This document shows positions 1 to 11,659 of a DNA stretch of 64,000 nt, one piece after another. Position 1 is the stretch's first letter; each line of letters opens with the position of its first letter. The notes under the pieces were generated by a model that saw nothing but the letters and a program-made list of their open reading frames with translations, searched no databases and had not been told where the DNA came from. This DNA comes from Piezodorus guildinii (lineage: Eukaryota > Arthropoda > Insecta > Hemiptera > Pentatomidae). The stretch covers positions 136,662,951-136,726,950 of the forward strand of contig CM041292.1 of the NCBI GenBank assembly GCA_023052935.1. The letters are read 5' to 3'. Made by a program: the position numbers and the translations under genes.

Positions 1-90
1 TACTTTTGATTACGTGCATATTTTATCCATTTCAAACCTTTACTCTGCATATGCACTTGTACATTGTATTTTCCTAATGTCCTGTTTGAC

Positions 91-201
91 AAAGAAGTTA
101 TTATGGTTATTATTAAGGTTATAAGTCGATTAAAAAGTTTGTTAAAAGAAGTTATTATGGTTATTATTAAGGTCATAAGTCGATTAAAAAGTAGTTTGTT
201 A
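91..201. repeat. 54-bp tandem duplication
   Basis: Two head-to-tail copies begin with AAAGAAGTTATTATGG at 91 and at 145, giving a 54-bp period. The second copy differs by a few bases and a short insertion near its end. A small open frame crosses both units, but it only reflects the repeat and I do not call it a gene. Confidence 0.8.
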
Positions 202-1980
202 AAAAGTTGCGACCATTCGATCATACAGAAAATAGGTGACTACAATAAGAATACACTAAAAACTTCCACAAACGAGCGAAGCATACATTGTTGCATTAAT
301 TTTGTAAACAAATGAAAAATTGTCTTTTATATATGCTTATCAGGCAATTTTGTTATTAAATGTTTATGCTAATCACATCACATCTTCACTTTTAATAGTA
401 AGTTTATTAGTTTCAATTGTATCTTATATATTTAAACTTAGCTATTATATTAAATATTATAACATTATATTTTATATTATATTCATAAATTATTTAATGG
501 CCCAAAAGTTAAATATGTAATTGAAGAAAACTTTTATAATTCATTAGTTCTTTTAAACCCTATGTTCAGTCGTAACAAAGTTCCACCAGTTCTTAGTGAT
601 GGCAACATAGTACATAAGGTAGATTTAAGACTAGCTTAAGAATAATGTTAAGGAAGAGATTACTCACAATAACAGAAGGAATAAATCTTTGATACCATTA
701 ACATGAAGTTTAACAGTTTTAACAGTTTAATGTAAAATGTATAACATGAAACAGTAAAAGAAACAGCTTCAAGAAAACTTTAATATAACATAAAACTAAA
801 TTAAATTAAAGAAAAAATATTATATTTTTCCTACTGTTTAAAACTTCTTTGAATTACCAATCCTCCCTCTTGTTAAAATCAACGAAATTTATTTGCGTTT
901 TGTGCTTTACCACAACATCAATTGACTTTGAGCCTTGACGCACTCTGTAAAATGCTATTGTTACAAATTTTCTAACAAAAAAAATATTTTTGAAAATATA
1001 TATATAAAATAAAAAAATGCAACACTGAGACAGTAAGCTGAAGATTGGATTTTCATACACTCCGATCGATAATGGTTTTCGCTGAAAGGATGTCACTAAT
1101 TGTTAATTTGACAGGCTAATGCAAAACATCAACGCTGTGACATAATAGGTTTCTGATAGCTAAGATACTCTGGAGAAAGTAGGATGGGTTAGGCATTGAT
1201 TTTTACGTTATCTAAAGTGTATATGACATTAGTTAGCGAGGAAAAGGGGTAGACCCTAATCGACTAAGGTAATCGATTTGTCTCTAATGGCCCCACTTCC
1301 TAGCCTAGGGGGCTCTAGAATTAACTGTAAAACGGATTAGCGAGAGTTTATTTCTCAATGGGTCGGTTTGTTGGCAACGTGTCAGCACGCGGGCTAATGG
1401 GGCACGGACGTATTTACATGACCGTATGTTAGATATCATTCCTTAAAAAAAAGTTATAGACTAAATGATAGTAAAGAATAGAGTGGTTTTTGTACTACTC
1501 CCTTAAACCCAGAATACAATAATCAATAAAACATAAACAAAATCCTTTTTTCTTTTCACATTTTTTTTTTACTTATGCCTTCAAGAAGACTAATGTCTTA
1601 TGTCTTCGGGATCAGATTACAGATCCTGATCATACCAGAACTGGTTGGCTATGAAATGTAGAAAATATAAGGCATGTGTTATAAAGTTATTAAATCAAAA
1701 ATTCAATCTCATTAGTTTATAGTTATTTATCATAATGTTTGTGGTATTAAGACTTCTAGAAAATTGAAATGTATTGTGAAATGGTTTCAAATTATAATTT
1801 CGAACTATTTCTCTTTCCCCCTATTGCAATCGCATAGCTAATAATTATTTCTCTGGGTTTATTTATTATATCCTGAGCCAAACGTTTGTTTTTCTCAAAT
1901 TGTCTCTTCATTTTACTTTGCATTTAATACGTCGTTCATTAATATTTCTTAGCAATATTTTACGTTGGCAAACATCACCT
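202..1980. other. AT-rich stretch without recognisable gene
   Basis: No coding frame with protein-like composition or a known motif was seen on either strand. The short open frames around 320-520 and 854-1096 have the hydrophobic, Ile/Phe/Tyr-rich composition expected of AT-rich noncoding DNA. The only contrast is a GC-richer islet at about 1180-1430, listed separately. Confidence 0.6.
1180..1430. other. GC-richer islet, candidate conserved noncoding element
   Basis: This block is markedly richer in G and C than its flanks and has no open frame of note. It contains ATCGATTTG, CTCTAATGGCCCC and a GC-dense tail (GTCAGCACGCGGGCTAATGG). Such islets recur through the window in places not explained by transposons. 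A regulatory role is inference from composition only. Confidence 0.3.
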
Positions 1981-1982
1981 AT

Positions 1983-2083
1983 GTTGTGGATTGCCTGTAT
2001 CAATAAAATAAAATAAAATAATATTTCTACCGGTTTTCATTGGCTTATATTTAATTATTTTATTGATACGGGCAATCCACAAC
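1983..2083. repeat. Foldback: inverted repeat with 29-bp arms
   Basis: GTTGTGGATTGCCTGTATC at 1983 is matched in inverse orientation by GATACGGGCAATCCACAAC ending at 2083. The match continues through an AT-rich stretch, so the arms are about 29 bp (1983-2011 and 2055-2083) around a loop of about 43 bp. One mismatch was seen in the arm core. It may be a tiny MITE or an isolated palindrome. It abuts the truncated end of the R copy that starts at about 2089. Confidence 0.75.
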
Positions 2084-2498
2084 AAACTAAAACGAAAAGT
2101 TTTAGAAAACTGAATTTTCGTATTTGAAACAACTATACGCCCGAAATGTTGCAGAAAGTTTTTCAACACAATTAGCTAACCAGAAAGGCCACTTTATAGT
2201 ACGTATTTTGCACCTTTTTACGATTTTCTCAAAAACGGTTGTAAAGATTTTGATTAAACTCGCTAGATCGATGTAAAATTGAATGAGCTTTAATATCATG
2301 TAGGTTTCATTCTGATTAATATAGTCTGGCATGGCTTAAATGACGATATTTTGAATTTTTATACTCTAAAGTGCCTTCAATTTTGTAGATTTCATAAAAA
2401 TCACCGTATAATCTGATTAGCATTGCTGAAAAACAGCAAAATATAGAAGTTGAACAAATTTGATACCCAAATTAAGAAGAAAAGAACAAAAATATTTT

Positions 2499-2997
2499 TT
2501 TTTTTAAATCAACAACAATTTTTATTGAGTAAAATTACAATCTGTCCCAATTTGGACATCAGCAGTAGTGGAGAAACATAATATACATAATACATTCATA
2601 CAATATTCACTCTATATAAAATTACAATAAAATATTTATACAATAATGAATCAATACAATAAAGTCAAGAAATCACTCATACCTATATACACATAACACA
2701 CACTCTTACATACTCGTACATCGCATTGAGTAGAGAATCTATTCAGTGCTAGAACTAAAATATATACATCTTTACAAAAGGTCGCGGGGCAACTGTCGTT
2801 TCAATCTTCTAGGATCTGGATAGGGATTGAGCTAGAGGATTAGGATGATGAATGAGGTTCTGGTGGAATGTGGAAAATTTGGATGGAATTAGGTCTGAAA
2901 TAAATGGAACATTAAGGTCGTGGTGCAAGGTATAGTTGGAGACATAATAAGCAGCATTTACTATTGTACAAAGGACTTTGGACTGTAAGAATTGAAT
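2499..2997 (-). mobile_element. Jockey-type LINE, 5'-truncated 3' end
   Basis: The left edge is a T-run (the poly(A) tail on the minus strand) followed by CAACAATTTTTATTGAGTAA. The same 3'-UTR words recur at 51640. The coding remnant near 2800-2997 resembles the end of the Jockey frames at 32169-32492 and 38423-38880. The fragment sits inside the R copy, where short AATATTTT-like sequence appears on both sides and may be the target duplication. It is a dead-on-arrival copy with no complete domain. Confidence 0.7.
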
Positions 2998-3056
2998 ATT
3001 TATAATATTTTAATGCAGTTTTTGTGTTAAAAAACAGAAATTTAGACGTATAAAAT

Positions 3057-3622
3057 TTATTTATAAAGGCTTTTCAACCACAAGGGTCATTTGCGCCCTA
3101 TTTCACAACCAAAATCTGCAATTTAAATTTTTTGACACATGTTTGTTGATTATAAATACAGCATTAACTTCGTGATTTGTTCTTCTACCTAGAATAGTTC
3201 CTTTGTTCATTTTCAGACAAATGTTTTAGTCATTCAATCTCGTAAGTATAATATTTATTCATAACGTGATGGACTGTAAGTGGTGCCCCACACGAGATAC
3301 ACCTAGGGATTTTTTTCCATTGAATTTTGGTGGGTGAGGCGAGTATGCCCAATTCTCAAACGATTCCTCACATTTATTTCTTTCAGTCAGCTGAATATTC
3401 TATCTTCTCTAGCGAACATAGGGCTCGACTATACTGAGCTTATTGTCCCTCGTAGCCGTCCAGATCTGTTTCCATGCCTGCCACGCTTTTCTTTTATAAG
3501 AGAGATCACTTCACTGGACTAGGTAGTGTTTATCGACTGGCCCTTGGTAATAGCTCTTTTAGCTACACTATCTGCTAGCTCATTACTTTTAATACCGATA
3601 TGACTTGGCAACCACAACACTA
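3057..3622 (-). pseudogene. I-like LINE 3' end: RNase H C-terminus and zinc-knuckle tail
   Basis: Read on the minus strand, the upstream part encodes WLPSHIGIKSNELADSVAKR, the typical C-terminal RNase H signature of I/R1/LOA-type LINE ORF2. After an in-frame stop and frameshifts comes RLRIGHTRLTH, then CISCGAPLTVHHVM, the conserved region after RNase H. The remaining 3057-3215 is 3' UTR with an ATAAATAA-like end, as in I-type elements that lack poly(A). AGACGTATA-A/T-AT flanks both ends (3044-3056 and 3623-3635), a 13-bp target duplication. The copy is non-functional. Confidence 0.82.
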
Positions 3623-3804
3623 AGACGTATAATATACCGTTGGAAAACTAAAGATTTTAGAAAAAATATTATCTTATACACAAAATTTTAAAAGTTAAAG
3701 AAGAATGATGAAAAGTCGATAAAATGAACTGATTGTTGTAGATAATTATATAATAGACTATTAAATAAAACACATGTTTTTATTTAAATTCAATTTTTTT
3801 TAAA

Positions 3805-4690
3805 ATTGGTGCGGACAAAAAAACTATTTAATATACTTCAATTTGAAAAACATTTGAAGTTGACTTTAATTAAACCTTTTATTTGGATACATATGATTTA
3901 GATTAAGTGGTATAAGTATATTAAATTGTTAATCAGTAATAAGTTTATATCCCATTCCTCACTTTATAGATAATATTTTTAGTAAAATCTTTCTCTTTCC
4001 AATTATATATTGTACGTCCATATTACTGTTCTTATTATCAGTAAACCACAAAAATACGTTAAAAAATAGTTTGCTGTTTTGTCCTTTAGCTGGTCATCAA
4101 AGTCATCCAAATTGTATATTTAGCTCTCCTTCATGAATGTCATTAAGATGATATGGTTAATCTTTTGGTAAGTAGAAAATTAAAGGTAGTTTGGAGGTAG
4201 GAAATTTAAAATATTGGCATTTAAAGCCTGACAGACTATTTCAATCAGAATGAAACCTACATGATATGAAAGCACGTTTAATTTTAAATCGACATAGCGA
4301 GTTATAGCCGTTTTTCAGGAAAACGTAAAAAGGTGCTTAATGCACAGTAGAAAGTGGCTCTTCTAGTTAGCCAATTTTAATGATAAAGTTGCTCTAACAT
4401 CTCGGGCGTATTGTTGTTTTAGATTTGATATGTCAGATTCGTACGACTTATCGTTTTTGCGCTAGACTTACCACACACAGACCTTTTTTCGAGACTTGGT
4501 CATTTGGACTGAGGGGACCCTAAAACGTGTACATCCGTTGAACACTGAAATTCGAAAATTTTCACGATAGCAATAGTTTCCCTTACTATATATTTCATAT
4601 ATAGGTAAGTGAAGGTGAAATTTTTTTAACAATTTATTTTCATCTCTAAATGTATTAAAAAGTCAATTGAATTCAACTACGGAGGTAAGA
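3805..4690 (+). mobile_element. R-family TIR repeat, plus strand, near full length
   Basis: The copy starts at a degenerate TTGGTGCGGAC (compare TCTGGTGCGGGC in better copies). It passes the family words TCTCGGGCGTA, GACTGAGGGGACCCTAAAAC and TTCACGATAGCAATAG, then reaches TAGGTAAGTGAAGGTG and the inverse-end words TTTAACAATTTATTTTCATC and CAACTACGGAGGTAAG. The CA-repeat typical of the family is shortened to ACACACA. No open frame is conserved between copies, so this is a non-autonomous repeat. Confidence 0.75.
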
Positions 4691-4909
4691 TTTTTTAACA
4701 TTTAAAATTTATTTCATGTAATGAAGTAAGCAAAATATGTGTGATTTACATACATATGTGTTTTAAACATTAGGAAATGCATCATGATATAATATAATAT
4801 AAAGATATAATCATAATATGATTATTTCTGTGATAATGCGTTAGAGTCCTTGTCGATAAAAGAGGTTCATATATATTCCCGATAGTAAAATATTCATATT
4901 CCCCTATTT

Positions 4910-5330
4910 CCCGAACGGAGTGGCTATATCATTAGGCGGATATACCTATAATAGAATCGGAAAAAGGAGGCTATGAATGGAAATATGGAAAGAGATGGAA
5001 CGGTCGGAAATGATGGACTCGGTATTTTACAATTATGACGGGCCACAGCTGGGACATAGGATATAATAAAGCCCATTGGGGAGTGGATGCCAAGACTCCC
5101 GGAGATGGAGACGCTGATACCTGTTGGGAGCGATACAGGCCGCCCGATACTCAGCCAACAATGTTTATAAATGACTCGAATAACGATTGACCTCAAAAGG
5201 GAGTCGTTAAAAGCCAGTGCTGATCCTATCCTCTTCCTCTTCGTCTCTCAATGGCCCTTCTCTCTCCTCCTTCCGCTCTCATAGCCGATAGCATTCTCGC
5301 TTCGGAAATTTTATTATATTAGTATCACTA
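4910..5330. other. GC-richer islet, candidate conserved noncoding element
   Basis: The composition shifts sharply at both edges. The block contains TGTTTATAAATGAC and CTTCCTCTTCGTCTCTC tracts. A 90-codon open frame exists on the minus strand, but its translation has no family signature and no plausible splice or promoter context that I can see. An unrecognised exon cannot be excluded. Confidence 0.3.
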
Positions 5331-6479
5331 TTAAGAATCGATTAAAAGATGTAAGGATATTTTAAAGAAGAAACGAAAAAAATAACAATCTATCGGATGC
5401 AAAACACAACGGTACACTTTCCTACCTTACTGTTAATTTTGAAAATTTAGATCTGCTGTCCTAAAGAGATTGGACAGTTATCCTGCAAAACTATGCATTT
5501 TGAGAAAATTCGTAATTCGAAAAAATATATATTTGTTCAAAATGCAATACCAACTAATTGTATTTCCCTATATGTTATGAAACGTAAACATGGCAAGGAG
5601 CACATAAATCTTATGTACATGTATATGTAACTCCCGTTTTATAACTCCGTGGTCATTTCATAACAAGTGGTCTAGCACAGGTTGTTCGACTGTCTCAGAA
5701 TGCATTTTTTGGTGTATTTTGAACAGTCCAAATGTATTGGTCTAAAATTAGAAAAATTCTAATATGTCAAAAAAATGGAAAAAATCCGCTATTTAAAATT
5801 GTATATTTCTTTAAGGGTATACATCTCACAACATATATTCTTCATAAAGTAGCTCGTTTCTATAATGTACCATAAAAAAATATTCAGCTACATAAGTTAA
5901 GTTTTTTAAATTTTAGATAAATAACTTTGGGCTATGCACAAAGAAAAAATGCACCAAGAAATGCATTCAGCTGGGTGATATTGGTATTAGTTTGTAAATC
6001 AGAATGTGCTGGACTCAAAACGTTTGAAAAGCCTAGAATAAGTCATTAATGAATGGTTGAAAAACTGCAGATGCTTCCTAATGTGTAAAAACGCTTACTT
6101 TCTTGTAGGAGGAACTTTCTTGTAGCCCAAGAATTTCACAGATTCAAAATTTCGTATTCAATTACAATTTATATTAATCAAAATATAAATGCGATTTTGT
6201 TCTCAGCCAGAGCACTGTTAAAAGTTTAATGAAGTTCTTATAACAATGTGATATGTATAACCGAATATAGTTAAATAACAAATGTTAATTAACAAAATAA
6301 TGCAAGTAATTCGCTGATGACCTCAGTGGGTAGATGATTTAAACAATAAATAATAAAAATTCATTAAAAATCTTTCCTTACTTGTTTACTGAAATCAATT
6401 TTTTATAAAAATAAATTAGAAGCGTTGCTTTAAAAAGTCAGGAAAATTGGAAAGTAAGTCTTAAAAAATTGAGCAACGA

Positions 6480-6700
6480 TTCGCTTGGCCCAGAGAGACA
6501 ATTATATAGCTGATTGTGCACCGGTTGTCGAGAAAATCTCGTGAAAAATGCTAATGAAGGACTTGAGGCGCCGCCGGCCGGAAAATCTGAGCAGATTAAA
6601 GCCGAAAGTTGTCGGCTAGCACTTAGCTGGCATCAGCCCTCCGATTCTCATGCTAATGCCCTCTGTACCACAGGCCACCGTAGTCTGTAACAAAATGCCC
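6480..6700. other. GC-richer islet, candidate conserved noncoding element
   Basis: GC-rich words (GAGGCGCCGCCGGCCGG) are mixed with homeodomain-like cores (GCTAATGAAGG, GCAGATTAAAGCC, CATGCTAATGCC). There is no coding frame and no similarity to repeats elsewhere in the window. It is one of the strongest regulatory-element candidates here by composition alone. Confidence 0.35.
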
Positions 6701-7084
6701 CATCCTCTGTCCTAATTATTTTGTCTTCCTTGATTTTTTTTTTCTGGAGTTACCATCTGTGCCCTAATTAAATTTTAACCTACTAATTAGCTTTCTTTGA
6801 TTGCGAAATTAATGAAGAGTTTCGGTCTACCTTTATTTGGTTTTAATGGTTGGGCTTAAACTTGGGAGTTTTATTTCATGGTTTAAGACTAGAGTAACCT
6901 TATTAACAGCGTTTCCCTCTGGTTGCTTAAATTTCAGTCTTAGTGTTTATAAAATGTACTATGGTAAAATCTGGTGAGCAGGACACAATACTTTCACTTA
7001 TCTTCATTGTTGAAATCAATTTAGTAACATTTAAGAAAGTAAGAGATGAAAAATTAAAAAGCATTAGTGAACATTGTTTCTATT

Positions 7085-7385
7085 AAATAATGTAAATAAT
7101 CTATTACACAATTATCTACAAGAACCACTTTGTTTTATCCACTTTTTTTCACAATCCATAATCTTTTAAAATTGTATGTATATTTTTATTCTAAAACCTT
7201 TGGGTTTCAAACGGTATTTAATACATCTATATTACTTTTATAATGTTTAAAACTCCCCCTCTCCCCCCAAAAAAAAAACATTATTCCTTTAGTTGGTAAT
7301 CAAATTCGTTCAAATTGTGTAATTAGCTGCTTTTTATCAATGCTGATAAGATGATAAACACTAAACGAATGTGGAGTCATTGATG
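7085..7385 (+). mobile_element. R-family repeat, degraded internal fragment
   Basis: Decayed family words appear in plus order: CAAACGGTATTTAATACATC, then TTCCTTTAGTTGGTAATC, then TTTTTATCAATGCTGATAAG. Both ends are missing and divergence is high, so this is an old copy. Confidence 0.55.
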
Positions 7386-7477
7386 TGTAAAGCACATTAA
7401 GACCGATTTAGTGTTGGTGCTTTGGGATAAGAAAGTAATTATAAAGAAAAGTTAAATAAAAGTATCTATTTTGAAGG

Positions 7478-7712
7478 CCTCCTAAGGCATAATAGCCTTC
7501 CATGGCCAAGGTCGCGGGCTCGAACCTACAAATCGCTCTAAGATTTTTTAATGGGGTTAAGATATCCTTAGTCATTCCGTCCTTCGGAGAGTACGTAACA
7601 AAAGTAACGCTTATCAAACCTGGATAGGCAAAATTTAGGACTCCCACTGCACCATAGCCCGACTAGCCATATTATCATAAAGTGGCGTTAAATAAATAAA
7701 CAAACAATTTGT
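7478..7712 (+). mobile_element. SINE-1, tRNA-derived head
   Basis: The element has a tRNA-like head with a B-box-like GGCTCGAACCT at 7517-7527, followed by a body containing CCGTCCTTCGGAGAGTACGT and ACTCCCACTGCACCATAG. It ends in AAATAAATAAACAAACAA. The same body recurs at 29150, 36461 and 39895, and inverted at 11590, which shows it is dispersed. An open frame on the other strand is incidental. Confidence 0.75.
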
Positions 7713-7989
7713 TAATTTTTATATTGTCTACTCAACAGTTATAGGCGATTTTAGATGCCATTGCCTATTGTACTATCATTACTGCCAGTTATTATAGGAT
7801 GACTTTCAATCCATCTTTTACAGATGAATACATTCATTGCAGAGTAAAATTTACAGGGAAAAGTCTGTTTTAATGAAATATTATGAAAGTGAAATTAATT
7901 AATAATAATATAAGTTTATGGATTTATAACAATTTTCTATTATTTTAAACTACTAAAATACAATTGTTTAGAAGAACTTGGCGGATACC

Positions 7990-8004
7990 AAAAAACATGA
8001 ATTA

Positions 8005-8043
<39 letters not shown>

Positions 8044-8050
8044 AAGAGAG

Positions 8051-8085
<35 letters not shown>

Positions 8086-8102
8086 TGAGAGAGAGAGAGA
8101 GA
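7990..8102. repeat. Compound microsatellite (TA)n-(AG)n
   Basis: A TA repeat passes directly into a GA/AG repeat. It creates spurious open frames on both strands (Arg-Glu repeats on the plus strand, Ser-Leu on the minus), which I do not annotate as genes. Confidence 0.9.
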
Positions 8103-8754
8103 GAAAAAGAGGGAGAAAGAAGAAAAACATTAATTCTATAAAACATAAATCACTTTATTAATATATTTTTCTGTACCGGTAGCCACTAAAAGCAAAAACT
8201 AAATGTTCAATTTTAAGTTTGTTATAACCTTTATCAGCTGAAGCAGATTTTCTTATAGAATTATAACTAACAACCAGATATGTAACTTGGAATTAATAAA
8301 ATAAAAAAATGCTAAACACCAGCATTGATTTTTCTTTCTCAGTTATTTTTTGTGATGAATTACAAGTAGATTTTAAGAGGCAATTGATGAGGAAGTGGTA
8401 CATGGTCGTTTATTAAAGAAGAAAGCACCTGCTGATGACAGCTCATTAATTGCTGTCCAAAACCTTTGTACTATTAATAAACACGAATTCTAAGCTAGAA
8501 TCGAGATATCATCATTTAAATAACGTTTTTCGATTGGATTTTTTTTAAATAAGTTGAAGCGCACTTTAGTTTTGAACTTAAGGTTTATTGTATAATTTTC
8601 AACAAAAAAAAAATAAAAGAAAAAAAAGAAAAAAAAAAAATAATGTAATACGATATAACTTTTTCACAATTTTTTTTTATGATTTAAACATAATTTAATA
8701 AAATCCATACTCAGGAAGTGACTATACTAATAAAAACGCAGCTAATAATTACAC

Positions 8755-8925
8755 AATTGTTTATTATTTCCAAAAAAACAATATTAGGATATAACTATAA
8801 GTAGTTTATATAGCTGTTGAGAGGTAATTAGGTAGTATGAAAATAAATAAATATTTCAAAGGATAATAGCAGATCATCCTACTCTGCTAGTTCTAAGCCA
8901 ATTTTAATATTTTTTTTTTCATTTT
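8755..8925 (+). repeat. Dispersed repeat R2
   Basis: TTGTTTATTATTTCC, AACAATATTAGG, ATAGCTGTTGAGAGGTAATTAG and CTCTGCTAGTTCTAA occur in the same order at 50085-50162 and 50474-50560, where the copy is split by a SINE-2. The class is unknown. Confidence 0.5.
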
Positions 8926-8929
8926 GAAG

Positions 8930-10770
8930 AAAATTTAATTCTCTATGAAATAGCATTAAGTGCAAAATTTAGTATTCATTTTTTTATTAATTAGGAGAAA
9001 CGGATTTTTTTTTTATTCGTTATTTGTAGTGCCTTCACATTTTGAGTTTAGGTAATTTTTTGGTAGAATTTGTTTTGTTTTTTAGAAAGAACTTTGTTAA
9101 CCTACAACACAGATTCATTATTGAAAATAATAACAAAAATAACAACATAAAGATCTTTGTAATGTTATTAATTATTTATTTAATGTTCAATGTATACATT
9201 TTTTTATAATATTAACTTTACAAAAAAAAAAAAAAAATACAATGAATATTTAATTCAACTATAGATATATTGAGTTCATAACTTCCAGTATTAGTAATTG
9301 AATAAAATAGAAACAATCAATACAAAATTAATCTTTGCAGAAATCCTTGATCTTTTTTATGGCTGTTGATTAATATTCTATATGCTAAAATATGAAAATT
9401 TCCATTAAAACGTATTGTTTCTATTATGGATATAGTTAGGTTTACTAAATGTATAGTACGAAAGATGTAAAATATAAAAATATATTATTATTAAATAAGG
9501 CACTCAAATATGACTTGTATGACTCGGTGATGTTTACTTAAATTACAAACCGTCTGAATATGCCACAGTACAGAAACACTAAACATGAGCAAACGTTAGT
9601 GATAGGATAAACATTTACAACAGTATTGACATGAGTAGGAATTTTATGTTGAGGAAGATATCAGCATTTTTAAGCTCTCTTCGGAACTCTAATCAAATCT
9701 GACGGAACATAAGCAAACATATCAATAATCGTTTTGGTTTATTATATTTTGAGTCCTGGTGATTGATAATAGTTGTATTCTTCCTCTTATCAAACACAAT
9801 GACAACATTATCAGTCAATAAAAGCGAAAAGTGATTTTTGAGAACTTATAACATTTTTTACAGATGCTTGTAATGTAATTTTTGAAATCACAAGAGTATT
9901 ACATGAGCTGTGCCTCTTAAGATCTCAAAAATAGTTGTATGTCGCAATAGTACAGATAAAATTCATGATTTTATTGTAGCAATAGGAATTCTGTTTAAGA
10001 GGAAAAGAACCCCTCGAAACATGTTTGCCTTAAATTATAAGTTCATTGCTATGAATAACAAAGCTCCTTAAGAGGCGAGAAATTCAATTTCCTCAGTGTA
10101 TCGAATTTCCCTCTTTGCCGATTCCTTGTTTCCTTTTATTATTACAGAAGAAATATCCAGAATAATGGAAAACGGCGGTTTTACCACTTCCCTCTCTCCT
10201 AAAGAGCTTGAGGTCTGCATAATTCAAATAATATTCACGTCGCATGTATATTTAGTGAATGATCTTATTCCTTAAGATGTTCCATAATGTTATTTCAGGT
10301 TTAAAATTATGAATTTCCTTTATAGATACAGCGTAAGAAAAAATCATAATCTTCCCGACTTACAAAACATTTATAAACAGCCTTGCCATTCTACCATGAT
10401 ACGAAACCTGTCCCAGAACTTTAAATTAGTAAGCCTAGAAACATTCTCAGAGTTAATCTCCCATTGAAACCAAACTAGAAACTTGTTCAAGCTCGTCTTA
10501 TTTATAAGTGGATATAACACACACAAAAAAAAAATTTTGTATTGCAAGTCTGATGACAGTTTTGTACAATTAGATTAGATCGACAACAGGTAAAATCAAA
10601 CCTTGAAGATTTCACGCAACGCTGTTAAATATCAAAAAGTCAGCTATTAGATCAAGTTGTTTAATAGTTGCTTTCGAAAAGCAAATTTAAACTAAAACCT
10701 CTAAAGATCCTGCATCACAACTAGAAACAGCAAGTTCTTGGGAAAAGGAGATTTGATTTTTAAATTTTTC
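8930..10770. other. AT-rich stretch without recognisable gene
   Basis: There are homopolymer runs and short A/T repeats only. I found no coding frame, RNA gene or transposon that I can name. Confidence 0.55.
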
Positions 10771-10771
10771 C

Positions 10772-11130
10772 AGATCACAAATTTTGTAACATTGAGTGGT
10801 GGAGAGTTTCGTTCGGTTACGGCAAACTAGAGAAGACGAACACAATAGCTAATGTGTCGGTTGCTTTCACTGTTTGTCCTAAAACTCCTTCGCCGGTATG
10901 ATTGCAAACTGTGGACGTGATGCACCTCCTGCCGCCACGGAAGTTTGCACAAGAGCCAATAACAGAAGGAGATATTAGGTACGCTTCATCTTTCCCATGG
11001 TGGCCCCTAACTGATATTAACGGGAGCGAATATCCTGTTGGCTCCCACTTCATAACGACAGCATGTCCGGTGTGCTAACTGCAGGGTGAGTCAATGCTGG
11101 GAGGTTTAAAAGAAAAACTTCGGCAGGTTC
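10772..11130. other. Unresolved GC-richer block, possible exon or regulatory element
   Basis: A 78-codon open frame lies on the minus strand at 10817-11053. On the plus strand, a TTTTAAATTTTTCCAG acceptor-like sequence precedes about 40 open codons ending near CCG|GTATGA, a donor-like site. Neither translation shows a domain I recognise. It could be an unrecognised exon, a conserved regulatory element or a decayed transposon. The evidence is only composition and open frame. Confidence 0.25.
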
Positions 11131-11589
11131 CACCAGCCATGTTATCTACTGCAACAGTTGACAAGACACATGTTTTCAGTTTTTTCTCCCTTTCCCGAAG
11201 CAATACCATATAAGAAAAATTATTTAACAACAAGCGAGGTAATTTCGCTTAGCTTTGTGTTTTTAAATATTATTATTATTAAGTCACCAAGTTATGCGCC
11301 TATTGGAAGTCAAATCGAACAAAATGCTGATATCAAAAAGAAAGAAGAGCAACAGTGCTCTGTTACTGAAACCTGATTTTCAATGATATGAAACATAAAT
11401 AAAGATTTGGCCCCTGGAAATTCCCAAACACTGCTTATGAATTTAAACAATCCTAAAACATAATTATTCTGTTTAGGAAATAAACTTAATTTCAGCTCAT
11501 ACGATGCAAATGTACTATTTCTCAAAGAATCTTCTACGAATGGGTAGAGTTATTCATAATTTTCCTGAACCCCATGCTTACACCTACAC

Positions 11590-11655
11590 ATTGTTTATTC
11601 ATTTAACGTCACTTTATGATACTGTGGATCATCAGACGATGCTAGGCTTGGCAAT
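11590..11655 (-). mobile_element. SINE-1 3' fragment
   Basis: TTGTTTATTCATTTAACGTC followed by CTTTATGATA and CATCAGACGATGCTA is the inverse complement of the SINE-1 tail at 7640-7712. Only the tail is present. Confidence 0.6.
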
Positions 11656-11659
11656 ATAA

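Larger units (their letters stand above)
2089..3795 (-). mobile_element. R-family TIR repeat, minus strand, split by two LINE insertions
   Basis: The R-family diagnostic words run in inverse order in three pieces: 2089-2498 (CACCTTTTTACGATTTTCTC, then GTAGGTTTCATTCTGATT), about 2998-3056, and 3623-3795 (ATATACCGTTGGAAAACTAA to AAAACACATGTTTTT). Joined in order, the pieces match one continuous R copy such as that at 58695. The gaps are a Jockey tail and an I-like LINE tail. The right (5') end is truncated just before another R copy. The family looks non-autonomous; no transposase was seen. Confidence 0.75.
4691..7080. other. Unassigned DNA with two GC-richer islets
   Basis: No gene or recognised transposon was found. 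Two islets stand out and are listed separately (4910-5330 and 6480-6700). The 90-codon minus-strand open frame at 4924-5196 lies in the first islet but has no recognisable domain. Confidence 0.5.

Noticed and set aside
7940..8161. Overlapping open frames on both strands (Ser-Leu and Arg-Glu rich)
   Set aside because: Produced by the TA/AG compound microsatellite.
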